A stretch of 64,000 bases of DNA from Flavobacterium gilvum. Lineage in GTDB: Bacteria; Bacteroidota; Bacteroidia; Flavobacteriales; Flavobacteriaceae. The position numbers and the translations under genes were made by a program. Shown here one piece after another: positions 33,477-41,942 of the stretch (positions are counted from its first letter, which is position 1; the number at the start of each line of letters is the position of its first letter). The stretch spans positions 558,001-622,000 of the forward strand of contig NZ_CP017479.1 of assembly GCF_001761465.1 (NCBI RefSeq), in the 5' to 3' direction. The notes beneath the pieces are model-generated. The model did not search any database. It was not told where the DNA came from and saw nothing but the letters and a program-made list of their open reading frames with translations.

Positions 33477-35018
33477 ATGGCAAAACAAGAAGATTTATTT
33501 AAGAATGTCGTTTCGCATGCAAAAGAATACGGATTTATTTTTCCGTCCAGCGAAGTGTACGATGGTTTAAGTGCGGTATATGATTACGCACAAAACGGAG
33601 TAGAATTAAAAAAGAACATACGCGAATATTGGTGGAAATCGATGGTTCAAATGAACGAAAACATCGTAGGTCTTGACGCGGCTATATTGATGCACCCAAC
33701 TACTTGGAAAGCATCAGGTCACGTAGATGCCTTCAACGATCCATTGATTGACAATAAAGATTCAAAAAAACGCTACAGAGCAGACGTTTTGATTGAAGAT
33801 TATGCTGAAAAGCTAAATCAAAAAGCGCAAAAAGAAATCGAGAAAGCGCGTACCCGTTTTGGTGATGCTTTTAACGAACAGGAATTTGTGACCACCAATG
33901 CAAGAGTGATGGAATACAAAGCCAAAGAAAGACAAATTCTGGAAAGAATGGGACGTTCTTTGGGTAACAATGACTTAGAAGATGTAAAAGCATTAATCGA
34001 AGAATTGGAAATTGCTTGTCCGGAATCTGGTTCAAGAAACTGGACAGACGTAAAACAATTCAACTTGATGTTTGGTACCAAATTGGGTGCTTCAGCAGAA
34101 AATGCAATGGATTTGTATTTGCGTCCAGAAACGGCTCAAGGTATTTTTGTGAACTTCCTGAATGTACAAAAATCGGGAAGAATGAAAGTTCCTTTTGGAA
34201 TTGCGCAAACTGGAAAAGCGTTCAGAAATGAAATCGTTGCGAGACAATTTATCTTCCGTATGCGTGAATTCGAACAAATGGAAATGCAGTTTTTTGTACG
34301 CCCAGGCGAAGAAATGCAATGGTACGAACACTGGAAAACCACCCGTTTGAACTGGCATTTATCTCTTGGTTTAGGAAAAGAAAATTATCGTTTTCACGAT
34401 CATGAAAAATTGGCTCATTATGCTAATGCTGCCGCCGATATCGAATTCAACTTCCCTTTTGGTTTCAAAGAATTGGAAGGAATCCACTCCAGAACAGACT
34501 TTGACTTAAAAGCACACGAACAATATTCTGGTAGAAAACTACAATATTTTGATCCTGAACTAAATGAAAATTATGTTCCGTATGTGGTAGAAACCTCAGT
34601 AGGATTGGACAGAATGTTCTTGGCAGTTTTTGCTACTTCATTAAAAGAAGAAACTTTGGAAGATGGCTCAACAAGAACAGTATTGAAATTACCAGCTGTT
34701 TTGGCGCCTACAAAAGCTGCCGTTTTACCTTTGGTTAAAAAAGACGGTTTACCAGAAATTTCAAGAAAAATCATCGAAGATTTAAAATGGGATTTCAATG
34801 TGGCTTATGACGAAAAAGATGCTGTAGGAAGACGTTACCGAAGACAAGATGCTTTGGGAACTCCATTCTGTATCACGGTTGACCACCAAACTATCGAAGA
34901 TCAAACGGTAACCATCCGTCATAGAGATACGATGAAACAAGATCGAGTAAAAATCGCCGACTTGAAATCAATTATCGAAAACGAAGTTTCTATGAAAAAC
35001 TGGTTGATGAAAATGTAA
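33477..35018 (+). CDS. glyS: Glycyl-tRNA synthetase, dimeric type
   Basis: This 513-aa class II synthetase matches the single-chain dimeric GlyRS rather than the alpha/beta tetrameric type. It has LYLRPETAQGIFVNF, the motif 2 region GKAFRNEIVARQFIFRMREF with EQMEMQFFV, motif 3 in VVETSVGLDRMFLAV and the anticodon-binding domain from about residue 400 (LAPTKAAVLPL). The characteristic zinc-like insertion of some homologues is not seen. It is transcribed alone with a terminator. Confidence 0.97.
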   Translation: MAKQEDLFKNVVSHAKEYGFIFPSSEVYDGLSAVYDYAQNGVELKKNIREYWWKSMVQMNENIVGLDAAILMHPTTWKASGHVDAFNDPLIDNKDSKKRYRADVLIEDYAEKLNQKAQKEIEKARTRFGDAFNEQEFVTTNARVMEYKAKERQILERMGRSLGNNDLEDVKALIEELEIACPESGSRNWTDVKQFNLMFGTKLGASAENAMDLYLRPETAQGIFVNFLNVQKSGRMKVPFGIAQTGKAFRNEIVARQFIFRMREFEQMEMQFFVRPGEEMQWYEHWKTTRLNWHLSLGLGKENYRFHDHEKLAHYANAAADIEFNFPFGFKELEGIHSRTDFDLKAHEQYSGRKLQYFDPELNENYVPYVVETSVGLDRMFLAVFATSLKEETLEDGSTRTVLKLPAVLAPTKAAVLPLVKKDGLPEISRKIIEDLKWDFNVAYDEKDAVGRRYRRQDALGTPFCITVDHQTIEDQTVTIRHRDTMKQDRVKIADLKSIIENEVSMKNWLMKM

Positions 35019-35040
35019 TCACAACATCATAATACATTTG

Positions 35041-35073
35041 AAAGTGCTTCTCTTTGAGGAGCACTTTTTTTGT
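35041..35073 (+). terminator. Terminator after glyS
   Basis: AAAGTGCTTCTC (35041-35052) pairs with GAGGAGCACTTT (35056-35067) with one G-T pair, then T residues. Confidence 0.88.
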
Positions 35074-35180
35074 TAAAATAATTTATTTTCTAATAAAACA
35101 ACCATTGTCTCTTTTTATTGATTCGGGCATATTTTAATGATACTCAAATAGTTTGTATTCTTTTTCCTTAATAAAAAAAT

Positions 35181-35211
35181 GCAGTTCATCGTGTTTTTTT
35201 GCAGTTTGTCG
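35181..35211 (+). promoter_or_regulatory. Direct repeats resembling LytTR binding sites
   Basis: GCAGTTCATCG at 35181 and GCAGTTTGTCG at 35201 lie 20 bp apart, two helical turns, and match the LytTR nine-base consensus at eight of nine positions. They stand about 215-245 bases upstream of the LytTR gene at 35427, suggesting autoregulation. The rest of 35074-35426 is AT-rich with no gene. Confidence 0.5.
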
Positions 35212-35426
35212 CAATGTATTAACATTCATTTTATAGATATTAACAAATAAGTTTGAAAAAAATTGATTTATGTAATTTTATTTTGGAGATATAGCATCTT
35301 TTCCATTTTTAAAATTACAATTAGCTAATTATTTTCATTTGCCCTAATGAATTCTGATAATTCGCTAAAGCGATAATCTACCAAAAAAACAGTTCATAAT
35401 GAACTAACCAAACAGGAAATCTATTA

Positions 35427-36239
35427 ATGAATTATTCGTACATAATAATTGACGATGATCCAGAAAGTGTTTTGAAAACAAAAGCTATCGCTGACAGTTT
35501 TTCAGAGCTTCACTTTATAGGAACAGCCCATAATTATGCCGATGCACTTGACCTGATTTTAGAACATACACCTAAATTAATTTTTCTGGAAATAGATCCG
35601 GCCGACAAAAAAAGCGACCTTTCCTTAAACCTGATTAATGCATTATATAGGTATTTAGACCATATTCCGAAAATCATAATAACAACTTCCAAAAAAGATT
35701 TTGCTTTTGAAGCCATTCAGTACGAAGTGACTGATTATTTGATAAAACCATTAAAGAACATCGATTTCATAAAGCTGACATTAAAACTAAAAAAGAATCG
35801 TTGCGATGAAGAAATTGTTTTAATTCAATCCTCAAATACAGAAGAAAGCACTCCATTAACCAAAACTGTAGAAACCACAAACAAGAAAAAGAATCTGGTT
35901 TTGTGTATTAAATCGTATGGAGATCACCGTTATATTGATTCAAAAGACATCTGTTTTTTCCAGGCCGACAACAATTCTACCGATATTCATTTAAGCAACG
36001 GAGAAGTAATTACCGCTTTCAAAACCTTAAAACATTTTGAAGCCGTTCTTACAAATCCTTTTATTAGAATCCACAACAGCTACATCATCAATCGCAACCA
36101 TATCTCTAGGATTCACACGGGTAATTCGCTGTGTTACATTAAGAATACCAGCATAAAACTCCCATTTTCAAAGTCTTACAAAAAAAATATAGATTTCATT
36201 ATTAGCGATTTTTCCAATGATAATTACCTAGAAATCTAA
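35427..36239 (+). CDS. LytTR-type response regulator with Glu at the phospho-site
   Basis: This 270-aa protein has a receiver domain (1-~120) with the acidic pair in IIIDDDPES, the Thr of IITTSKKDF and the Lys of DYLIKPL. The residue expected to be the phosphorylated Asp is Glu55 (LIFLEIDPADKK). Glu often mimics phospho-Asp, so the domain may be constitutively active or signal-blind. A LytTR DNA-binding domain follows (~155-265: DICFFQADNNSTDI, then FIRIHNSYIINRNHISRI). No kinase lies directly beside it; the next genes are the repeat peptide and a sensor kinase. Confidence 0.9.
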   Translation: MNYSYIIIDDDPESVLKTKAIADSFSELHFIGTAHNYADALDLILEHTPKLIFLEIDPADKKSDLSLNLINALYRYLDHIPKIIITTSKKDFAFEAIQYEVTDYLIKPLKNIDFIKLTLKLKKNRCDEEIVLIQSSNTEESTPLTKTVETTNKKKNLVLCIKSYGDHRYIDSKDICFFQADNNSTDIHLSNGEVITAFKTLKHFEAVLTNPFIRIHNSYIINRNHISRIHTGNSLCYIKNTSIKLPFSKSYKKNIDFIISDFSNDNYLEI

Positions 36240-36414
36240 AAACTAACCATTTACCATAATTTGACATTCATTCACTAACAAACGGGCACCAGTTACCACA
36301 AAAGCTTCTTCATGTAAGAAAAATTAAAGTTTGCTATGTAGTTTTACAAAAGAAATTCCTGCAAAATGGAACCAAAATTGCAAAAACTTATAACTATATA
36401 AAAAAACTAAAATC

Positions 36415-36693
36415 ATGAAAAAAGCGACCCTAACTATCGGATTATTTAGCCTATTAATGGTATTAACTTCTTTTACTACACCAGAAACTACAACTGGAAT
36501 AAAAGTAACTCAGAACAATATGTTAATTTCACCTATAGATGGAGCTGGAGGGCAATCAACAGGAGGAAATAGAAAAGTTGATGTTTATATTGATGGAGCT
36601 GGAGGACAATCAACCGGAGGAAACAGAAAAGTTGATGTATATATTGATGGAGCTGGAGGGCAATCAACAGGAGGAAACAGAAAAGTGGACTAA
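36415..36693 (+). CDS. Secreted small protein with three identical peptide repeats
   Basis: This 92-aa protein has a signal peptide (MKKATLTIGLFSLLMVLTSF, cleavage after TT or near) and then an 18-aa unit, IDGAGGQSTGGNRKVDVY, in tandem: 36535-36588, 36589-36642 and a final 16-residue copy 36643-36690 ending at the stop. The three DNA copies differ at seven positions, all silent third bases. It has its own terminator and sits 83 bases before a sensor kinase gene. I know no function; a precursor of a secreted or periplasmic signal peptide is a reasonable hypothesis. Confidence 0.8.
   Translation: MKKATLTIGLFSLLMVLTSFTTPETTTGIKVTQNNMLISPIDGAGGQSTGGNRKVDVYIDGAGGQSTGGNRKVDVYIDGAGGQSTGGNRKVD
36535..36690 (+). 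repeat. Coding tandem repeat, 54-bp unit, 2.9 copies
   Basis: Units at 36535, 36589 and 36643 encode the same residues but differ at silent third positions in the Ile, Gly, Thr, Asn, Val, Asp and second Val codons. The last unit ends two residues short at the stop codon. Confidence 0.95.
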
Positions 36694-36720
36694 AAGCACT
36701 TATAAAAATAAACTAATATC

Positions 36721-36752
36721 AAGGTAGTCATTTATTTGACTACCTTTTTTTA
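36721..36752 (+). terminator. Strong terminator after the repeat-peptide gene
   Basis: AAGGTAGTCA (36721-36730) pairs exactly with 36737-36746 around TTTATT, then a T run. It separates the peptide mRNA from the kinase gene. Confidence 0.9.
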
Positions 36753-36776
36753 TATCAAAAGATTTAGTATTTTTGG

Positions 36777-38843
36777 TTGAAAACAAAACTACTATTGAAA
36801 ATAAAATCCTTCATATTATCATTCTTTTTGATTTTTCTAATTGGTTGTACCAATAAAAAAAAATCAGAACAAAATACCATATCATCAGAAGACAGCCTGT
36901 CGAACTATCTATCATTAGCCAATGATATTCATTTATCCAAAAAAGAGAAACAAAAGTACAATCACAAAGCTTTTGAAATTATCATCAATCAAAAAGAGGA
37001 TTCTTTAAATAGAGTTAACTTATTTAAAATTGCAAATCGATATTACAATATGAATGATTGGGAGGGCTATTTTAAAACTAGCAAACTGGTTTTGGAACGT
37101 GCCAAAAACAGTAATGATTCCGTCAGCATGGCCAAAGCCTATACTTATTTAGGTGATTATTATAGTATGAAATCTATTTCAGACAGTGCCTTTTACTGTT
37201 ATTTTAAAGCTGAAAAACTGTATCTTGCTAAAAATGACAATTATAATCTTGCTAAGACACTTATTAGTAAAGCCAATCTGCAATACAATGAAAACAACTT
37301 CTTTAATAGTGAAATAGCTGTTTTCAAAGCACTACGAACTATAAAAGGAGAAAAAGCCAATGATTTACTTTATGATTCTTATAATCTTTTGGGCATTTTG
37401 TATAATGATTGGGAAGAATACAATAAAGCACTGGAATTCCATAACAAAGCATTAAAAAGCATAGACGATCAATCAATCCCAAAAGAATTTCAATCAAGAG
37501 CAACTTCTTTAAACAATATAGGCTATGTATATTTGAATTTAAAAGACTACAAACAAGCCAAAAACTATTTTGAAAAAGGGTTAAAACAAGAAAATCTATT
37601 TGTAGAGAAGCCCGCATTATACTCCATGTTGTTGGATAATTTTGCTTATGCAAAATTCAAACTTAATGAAACAGAGGGACTCCCTGATCAATTTTATAAA
37701 GCTTTAAAAATCCGGGATAGTTTAAAAGTTTCACTTGGAATAATTTTGAGTAAAACTCGATTATCAGAATATTTTGCTTCCCAAAAAGACACTTTGAAAG
37801 CTATCCAATATGCAAAACAAGCTCTCGTTTTATCTCATAAAACAAATCGATTAAGAAGCATTTTGGAACCTCTCAAACAAATGAAAGCTGTTGATCCAAA
37901 AAATGCTTCTGTTTATTCCAATGAATACATCCTTATCAATGACCGCCTGCAAAAAGCGGAACGAAAAATGGGAGAAAAATTTTCCCGAATAGAATATGAA
38001 ACTGACGAAATAAAAGTAGAAAATTCAAATCTAGAAGGTCAAAACAAAAAGCTTTTATTGATTTTTGGAGCTTCTACAATCTTGGCAATTTTATTATACA
38101 CCATCAAATTGCAAAAAGTTAAGCAACGCGAACTACTATTCAAACAACAGCAACAGCAGGCCAATGCCGAAATCTATAATCTATTGATTAATCAGCAAAA
38201 CACTATAGAAATAAACAATATCGAAGAGAAAAAAAGAGTTGCAAGAGAGTTACATGATGGAGTTCTTGGCAGAATGTTTGGTATTCGTATCAATCTGGAC
38301 AGTTTAAATAAAATCAATGACGAATCTGGTATTGAACGACGGCTTAATTATCTTACGGAGCTTAAAAACATCGAACAGGATATTCGTGAAATTTCTCATA
38401 ACCTAAATCGTGAAAAATCAGAATTAATTAATAATTTCGTAGCAATTGTCACTAATCTGTTTGAGGAGCAGAAAAAAACCTATGCTACTAAATTTGTTGC
38501 CTATATTGATCCCTCAATAAAATGGGATATGATTGACAATACCGTGAAGATTAATCTGTACAGGATTCTTCAGGAGTCGCTTCAAAATTGCAATAAATAC
38601 GCAAATGCAACAAAAATAAAAGTAGAATTCAAAAAACTAGATAATTTCAGTTTGCAATTAAGGATTAGTGATGATGGTAAAGGATTCAGTATTAGCAAAG
38701 CAAAAAAAGGCATTGGGCTCCAAAATATAAAAACAAGAACAATAGAATGCGAGGGAACGCTTGAACTAAAATCGAAAAAAGAAGAAGGAACTTCAATTGC
38801 AGTTACAATCCCGATTAAAAAAACACCAAAACCTACAGCATAA
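36777..38843 (+). CDS. TPR-containing sensor histidine kinase
   Basis: The protein is 688 aa from TTG 36777 (TTG 36795 is an alternative). The N-terminus (SFILSFFLIFLIGC) is a lipobox-type signal, so the sensor part is periplasmic and possibly lipid-anchored at Cys24. Residues ~60-390 are tetratricopeptide repeats, one transmembrane helix lies at ~425-445, and the NarL-type kinase core follows: His493 in RELHDGVLG, N box LQESLQNCNKYA, DDGKGF and GIGLQNI. TPR sensor kinases of this layout are common in Bacteroidota. The 3' end overlaps its regulator gene by one base. Confidence 0.92.
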   Translation: MKTKLLLKIKSFILSFFLIFLIGCTNKKKSEQNTISSEDSLSNYLSLANDIHLSKKEKQKYNHKAFEIIINQKEDSLNRVNLFKIANRYYNMNDWEGYFKTSKLVLERAKNSNDSVSMAKAYTYLGDYYSMKSISDSAFYCYFKAEKLYLAKNDNYNLAKTLISKANLQYNENNFFNSEIAVFKALRTIKGEKANDLLYDSYNLLGILYNDWEEYNKALEFHNKALKSIDDQSIPKEFQSRATSLNNIGYVYLNLKDYKQAKNYFEKGLKQENLFVEKPALYSMLLDNFAYAKFKLNETEGLPDQFYKALKIRDSLKVSLGIILSKTRLSEYFASQKDTLKAIQYAKQALVLSHKTNRLRSILEPLKQMKAVDPKNASVYSNEYILINDRLQKAERKMGEKFSRIEYETDEIKVENSNLEGQNKKLLLIFGASTILAILLYTIKLQKVKQRELLFKQQQQQANAEIYNLLINQQNTIEINNIEEKKRVARELHDGVLGRMFGIRINLDSLNKINDESGIERRLNYLTELKNIEQDIREISHNLNREKSELINNFVAIVTNLFEEQKKTYATKFVAYIDPSIKWDMIDNTVKINLYRILQESLQNCNKYANATKIKVEFKKLDNFSLQLRISDDGKGFSISKAKKGIGLQNIKTRTIECEGTLELKSKKEEGTSIAVTIPIKKTPKPTA

Positions 38844-39538
38844 TGACAGTTGATTCAAAAGTCGAAAATTTAATTAAAAAAAATATTTTAATAGTAGACG
38901 ACCATCCTTTTATAATCGACGGGTATAAAAACGCCATTACACGTTACAAACCCGAAGTTTATGATTATTCATTTACACAAGGCAAAGACTGTGAGTCGGG
39001 CTATAATATTATTTCAAATCCCGAAACAAAGCCTTTTGACATAGCATTTTTAGATATCAGTATGCCGCCTTTTGAGGAAAAAGGAATTGTTTCTGGAGAA
39101 GATTTGGCAAAACTATTAATGGATTTGATGCCAAATTGCAAAATTATTCTGCTAACGATGTACACGGAATTACTCAAAATAAAAAGCATAATTGAAACCA
39201 TAAACCCCGCTGGACTTGTTATAAAAAATGATCTGACTTTTGATGAATTGCTTTTTGGTTTTGATATTATATTAAGAGACGAAATCTATTACAGCCACTC
39301 CGTGATTAAGATGGACAAACAAATCAATAGTGATTGTGAAGAAATCGATCAATTCGACAAATTAATTTTATTCCATATTTCGAAAGGGACAAAAATCAAA
39401 GACATCCCACAATACGTTCCCATTTCATTGGACGCTATTGAAAGCAGAAAAGTAAATCTAAAAGAATTATTTAAAATCGAAGAAGGAAGTGATATCGATT
39501 TAATACGCGAGGCAAAACTTAAAGGAATTATTTTCTAA
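38843..39538 (+). CDS. Response regulator with degenerate LuxR-type output
   Basis: This 231-aa partner of the kinase has a receiver domain with acidic Asp19/Asp20 (ILIVDDHP), phospho-acceptor Asp71 (AFLDISMPP) and TMYTE and VIKNDL in the switch region. The C-terminal ~60 residues (DQFDKLILFHISKGTKIKDI then SLDAIESRKVNLKELF) resemble the helix-turn-helix of NarL/LuxR proteins but are weaker than usual. It is coupled by a TAATG overlap to the kinase. Its targets are unknown. Confidence 0.88.
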   Translation: MTVDSKVENLIKKNILIVDDHPFIIDGYKNAITRYKPEVYDYSFTQGKDCESGYNIISNPETKPFDIAFLDISMPPFEEKGIVSGEDLAKLLMDLMPNCKIILLTMYTELLKIKSIIETINPAGLVIKNDLTFDELLFGFDIILRDEIYYSHSVIKMDKQINSDCEEIDQFDKLILFHISKGTKIKDIPQYVPISLDAIESRKVNLKELFKIEEGSDIDLIREAKLKGIIF

Positions 39539-39545
39539 CAAAAAA

Positions 39546-39571
39546 CGACACCGTTTTCAGTGTCGCTTTTT
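39546..39571. terminator. Bidirectional terminator
   Basis: CGACAC (39546-39551) and GTGTCG (39560-39565) pair, with A and T runs on both sides, between the convergent regulator gene and thiL. Confidence 0.8.
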
Positions 39572-39589
39572 AGTTTTATCAAAAGTTTA

Positions 39590-40636
39590 TTACTCGCTTA
39601 TTGCATCCCAGCCTCTCGCTTTCAAAGGAATTTTAGTATTAGCTCGGGTTACCAGATGTACTCCTTCGCTTTCCTGCGTCATATGACCGATAATGCTCAA
39701 ATTTGGGTTTCCTTTTATTTTATCAAAATCTTCGATAGGTATTGTAAAGAGTAATTCATAATCTTCACCTCCATTAATAGCAACAGTAGTACTGTCAATA
39801 TTAAATTCTTCACAAACATTAATTAACTGCGGATCCAAAGGCAATTTGTCCTCATATAAATTACAACCAATACCGGACTGCTTGCACAAATGCATAATTT
39901 CTGAAGATAAGCCATCGGAAATATCAATCATCGCCGTTGGTTTGATTTCCAAAGCGTGTAACAAAGTACGAATATCTGTTCGCGCCTCAGGTTTTAGTTG
40001 GCGCTCAATTAAATAAGCATACGCATCCAAATCAGGTTGTGAATTTGGATTCACCTGAAAAACCTGTTTTTCTCTTTCTAATACTTGCAAACCCATGTAA
40101 GCGGCTCCTATATCACCACTAACCACTAGCAAATCAGTACTTTTCGCCCCATTTCTATAAACAATTTCACTTTCATCAGCTTCGCCTAAAACCGTAACAC
40201 TAATGATTAATCCTTTTTGAGAAGAAGTAGTGTCTCCACCAATTAAATCCACTTTATATTCTCGAGCTGCATGAGCAATTCCTTCGTACAATTCCTCCAA
40301 TGCTTCCAATGGAAAACGATTCGATACCGCTATCGAAACTGTTATCTGAGTCGGTTTGGCATTCATTGCGCAAATATCAGACACATTGACTACTACAGCT
40401 TTGTAACCCAAATGCTTCAAAGGCACATAAGCCAAATCAAAATGAACACCTTCAATTAACAAATCGGTCGAAACTACCACTTTTTTATCTTTAAAATCCA
40501 AAATTGCGGCATCATCACCAATTCCCTTTAAGGTAGAAGCCTGTGTGATTTCGAAATTTTTTGTCAAATGGTCAATTAAACCAAATTCTCCTAATTGAGC
40601 TATACTGGTGCGTTGTGGGTTTTTATCTTCAATCAT
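39590..40636 (-). CDS. thiL: Thiamine-monophosphate kinase
   Basis: This 348-aa enzyme has the ThiL layout: GEFGLIDHLTKNF at the N-terminus, the ATP/Mg loop VVVSTDLLIEGVHFDLAY, VNVSDICAMNA, VDLIGGDTTSS and the late INGGEDYELLFTIP. It makes thiamine diphosphate from thiamine monophosphate. Length is typical. It is transcribed alone and convergent with the two-component genes. Confidence 0.97.
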   Translation of the reverse strand: MIEDKNPQRTSIAQLGEFGLIDHLTKNFEITQASTLKGIGDDAAILDFKDKKVVVSTDLLIEGVHFDLAYVPLKHLGYKAVVVNVSDICAMNAKPTQITVSIAVSNRFPLEALEELYEGIAHAAREYKVDLIGGDTTSSQKGLIISVTVLGEADESEIVYRNGAKSTDLLVVSGDIGAAYMGLQVLEREKQVFQVNPNSQPDLDAYAYLIERQLKPEARTDIRTLLHALEIKPTAMIDISDGLSSEIMHLCKQSGIGCNLYEDKLPLDPQLINVCEEFNIDSTTVAINGGEDYELLFTIPIEDFDKIKGNPNLSIIGHMTQESEGVHLVTRANTKIPLKARGWDAISE

Positions 40637-40858
40637 AGTTATTGCGAAGAACGGGGCATCTACCTCATCCTTTAATTAAATTAATTTTGAAGTGCAAAGA
40701 TACAAAGTTGATTGGCTTAATATATTTAAAAGTACAGTGATTTTTTGGCAGTTATAATAATGGTTATCAATATTTTTCGCATCTTTAATATTCAATATCG
40801 ATTACACAAAAAGGTATTGGACCAAATAAAACATATTAATTGTTTAAAACTCCAAAAA

Positions 40859-41791
40859 ATGAACACATACGACATCATAACCCTGACTGTAAATCCGGCC
40901 TTGGACAAAAGCACCCACTTTAAAGGTTTGGTTGCCGAACAAAAAATACGTTGCTCCGAACCTAGATTTGATGCCGGAGGCGGCGGTATAAATGTTTCCA
41001 AAGCGATTTCCCGTTTGGGAGGTTCATCCTTGGCAGTCTTTACTTCGGGAGGTCCGTTGGGAAAAATGCTGGAAGAATTGGTTGCAAAAGAATCCATCGC
41101 TTATCAAGCCGTACCTGTTCAATCCTGGACTAGAGAAAGTTTTGTAGCCGTAGATGATAATACTAATTCACAATACCGTTTTGGTTTTACTGGAGGAGAA
41201 ATAACAGATGAGGAAGAGCTAACCGTACTCGAGGCTATAGCCAACTTAAAGCCAAAATTCTTAGTGGGTAGCGGCAGTCTAAGCGAAGGCATTTCATCGG
41301 ATTTTTATCAAAAAGTAGCCGAAATTGCAAAAAAATCCAATTCGAAATTAATAGTGGACACCTCGGGTGAAGCTTTGGAAAAAGTGCTGCAGACCGGTGC
41401 TTTCCTCATCAAGCCAAATGTGGGAGAACTAGCAAAACTAATAGGTGTTGAACGACTGGAAATGGAGGAAGTAAACGATGCCGCCAAACAGATTATTGCC
41501 AAAGGCGGAGCCGAAATTATTGTTGTATCACTTGGTCCTCAAGGAGCAGTTTTGGTTACCAAAGACAATTATGAATTTGTCCCAGCCCCAAATGTAGCCA
41601 AAAGAAGCACCGTTGGTGCCGGCGACAGCATGGTTGGCGGAATGGTTTGGGCGCTTTCGCAAAATAAAAGCCTGAAAGAAGTCATCCGTTGGGGCGTTGC
41701 CTGCGGTTCTGCCGCCACAATGAATGAAGGAACGCAATTGTTTAAAGGCAGCGATGCACAAAGGTTGTTCGATTGGCTGACGAATAAATAA
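40859..41791 (+). CDS. PfkB-family sugar kinase (1-/6-phosphofructokinase type)
   Basis: Taken from ATG 40859 (310 aa, MNTYDIITLTVNPALDKS); the longer upstream frame is AT-rich leader. The PfkB substrate motif DAGGGGINVSKAISRLGG and the catalytic STVGAGDSMVGGM (catalytic Asp in GAGD) are intact. The opening NPALDKS is typical of phosphofructokinase-2 (PfkB) and related tagatose or fructose-1-phosphate kinases. Substrate is not fixed by sequence. It is followed by two hairpins. Confidence 0.93.
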   Translation: MNTYDIITLTVNPALDKSTHFKGLVAEQKIRCSEPRFDAGGGGINVSKAISRLGGSSLAVFTSGGPLGKMLEELVAKESIAYQAVPVQSWTRESFVAVDDNTNSQYRFGFTGGEITDEEELTVLEAIANLKPKFLVGSGSLSEGISSDFYQKVAEIAKKSNSKLIVDTSGEALEKVLQTGAFLIKPNVGELAKLIGVERLEMEEVNDAAKQIIAKGGAEIIVVSLGPQGAVLVTKDNYEFVPAPNVAKRSTVGAGDSMVGGMVWALSQNKSLKEVIRWGVACGSAATMNEGTQLFKGSDAQRLFDWLTNK

Positions 41792-41813
41792 TCGTTAAAA
41801 CACGTTACGACGT

Positions 41814-41838
41814 AGAGACGTTGCACTGCAACGTCTCT
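41814..41838. repeat. REP-like palindrome AGAGACGTTGCA
   Basis: Arms 41814-41825 and 41827-41838 are exact reverse complements around one C. A related palindrome (GTAGAGATACAC) is at 48466-48493. Confidence 0.75.
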
Positions 41839-41873
41839 GCAACGTATAACGATGAAAATAAATCATAAAACAA

Positions 41874-41903
41874 AAAACCTGACAATTTTCATCATCAGGT
41901 TTT
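41874..41903. terminator. Hairpin terminator between pfkB-type gene and lepA
   Basis: AAAACCTGA pairs with TCAGGTTTT around a 12-base loop. A second, GC-rich stem (CCCCC-TTC-GGGGG at 41921-41933) lies next to the lepA stop. Confidence 0.75.
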
Positions 41904-41942
41904 CTCTATGTTTTCCAATTCCCCCTTCGGGGGTTAGGGGGA

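Noticed and set aside
36535..36690. Short regular repeats considered as a CRISPR array
   Set aside because: Units are contiguous with no spacers, in frame, and lie inside a protein with a signal peptide.
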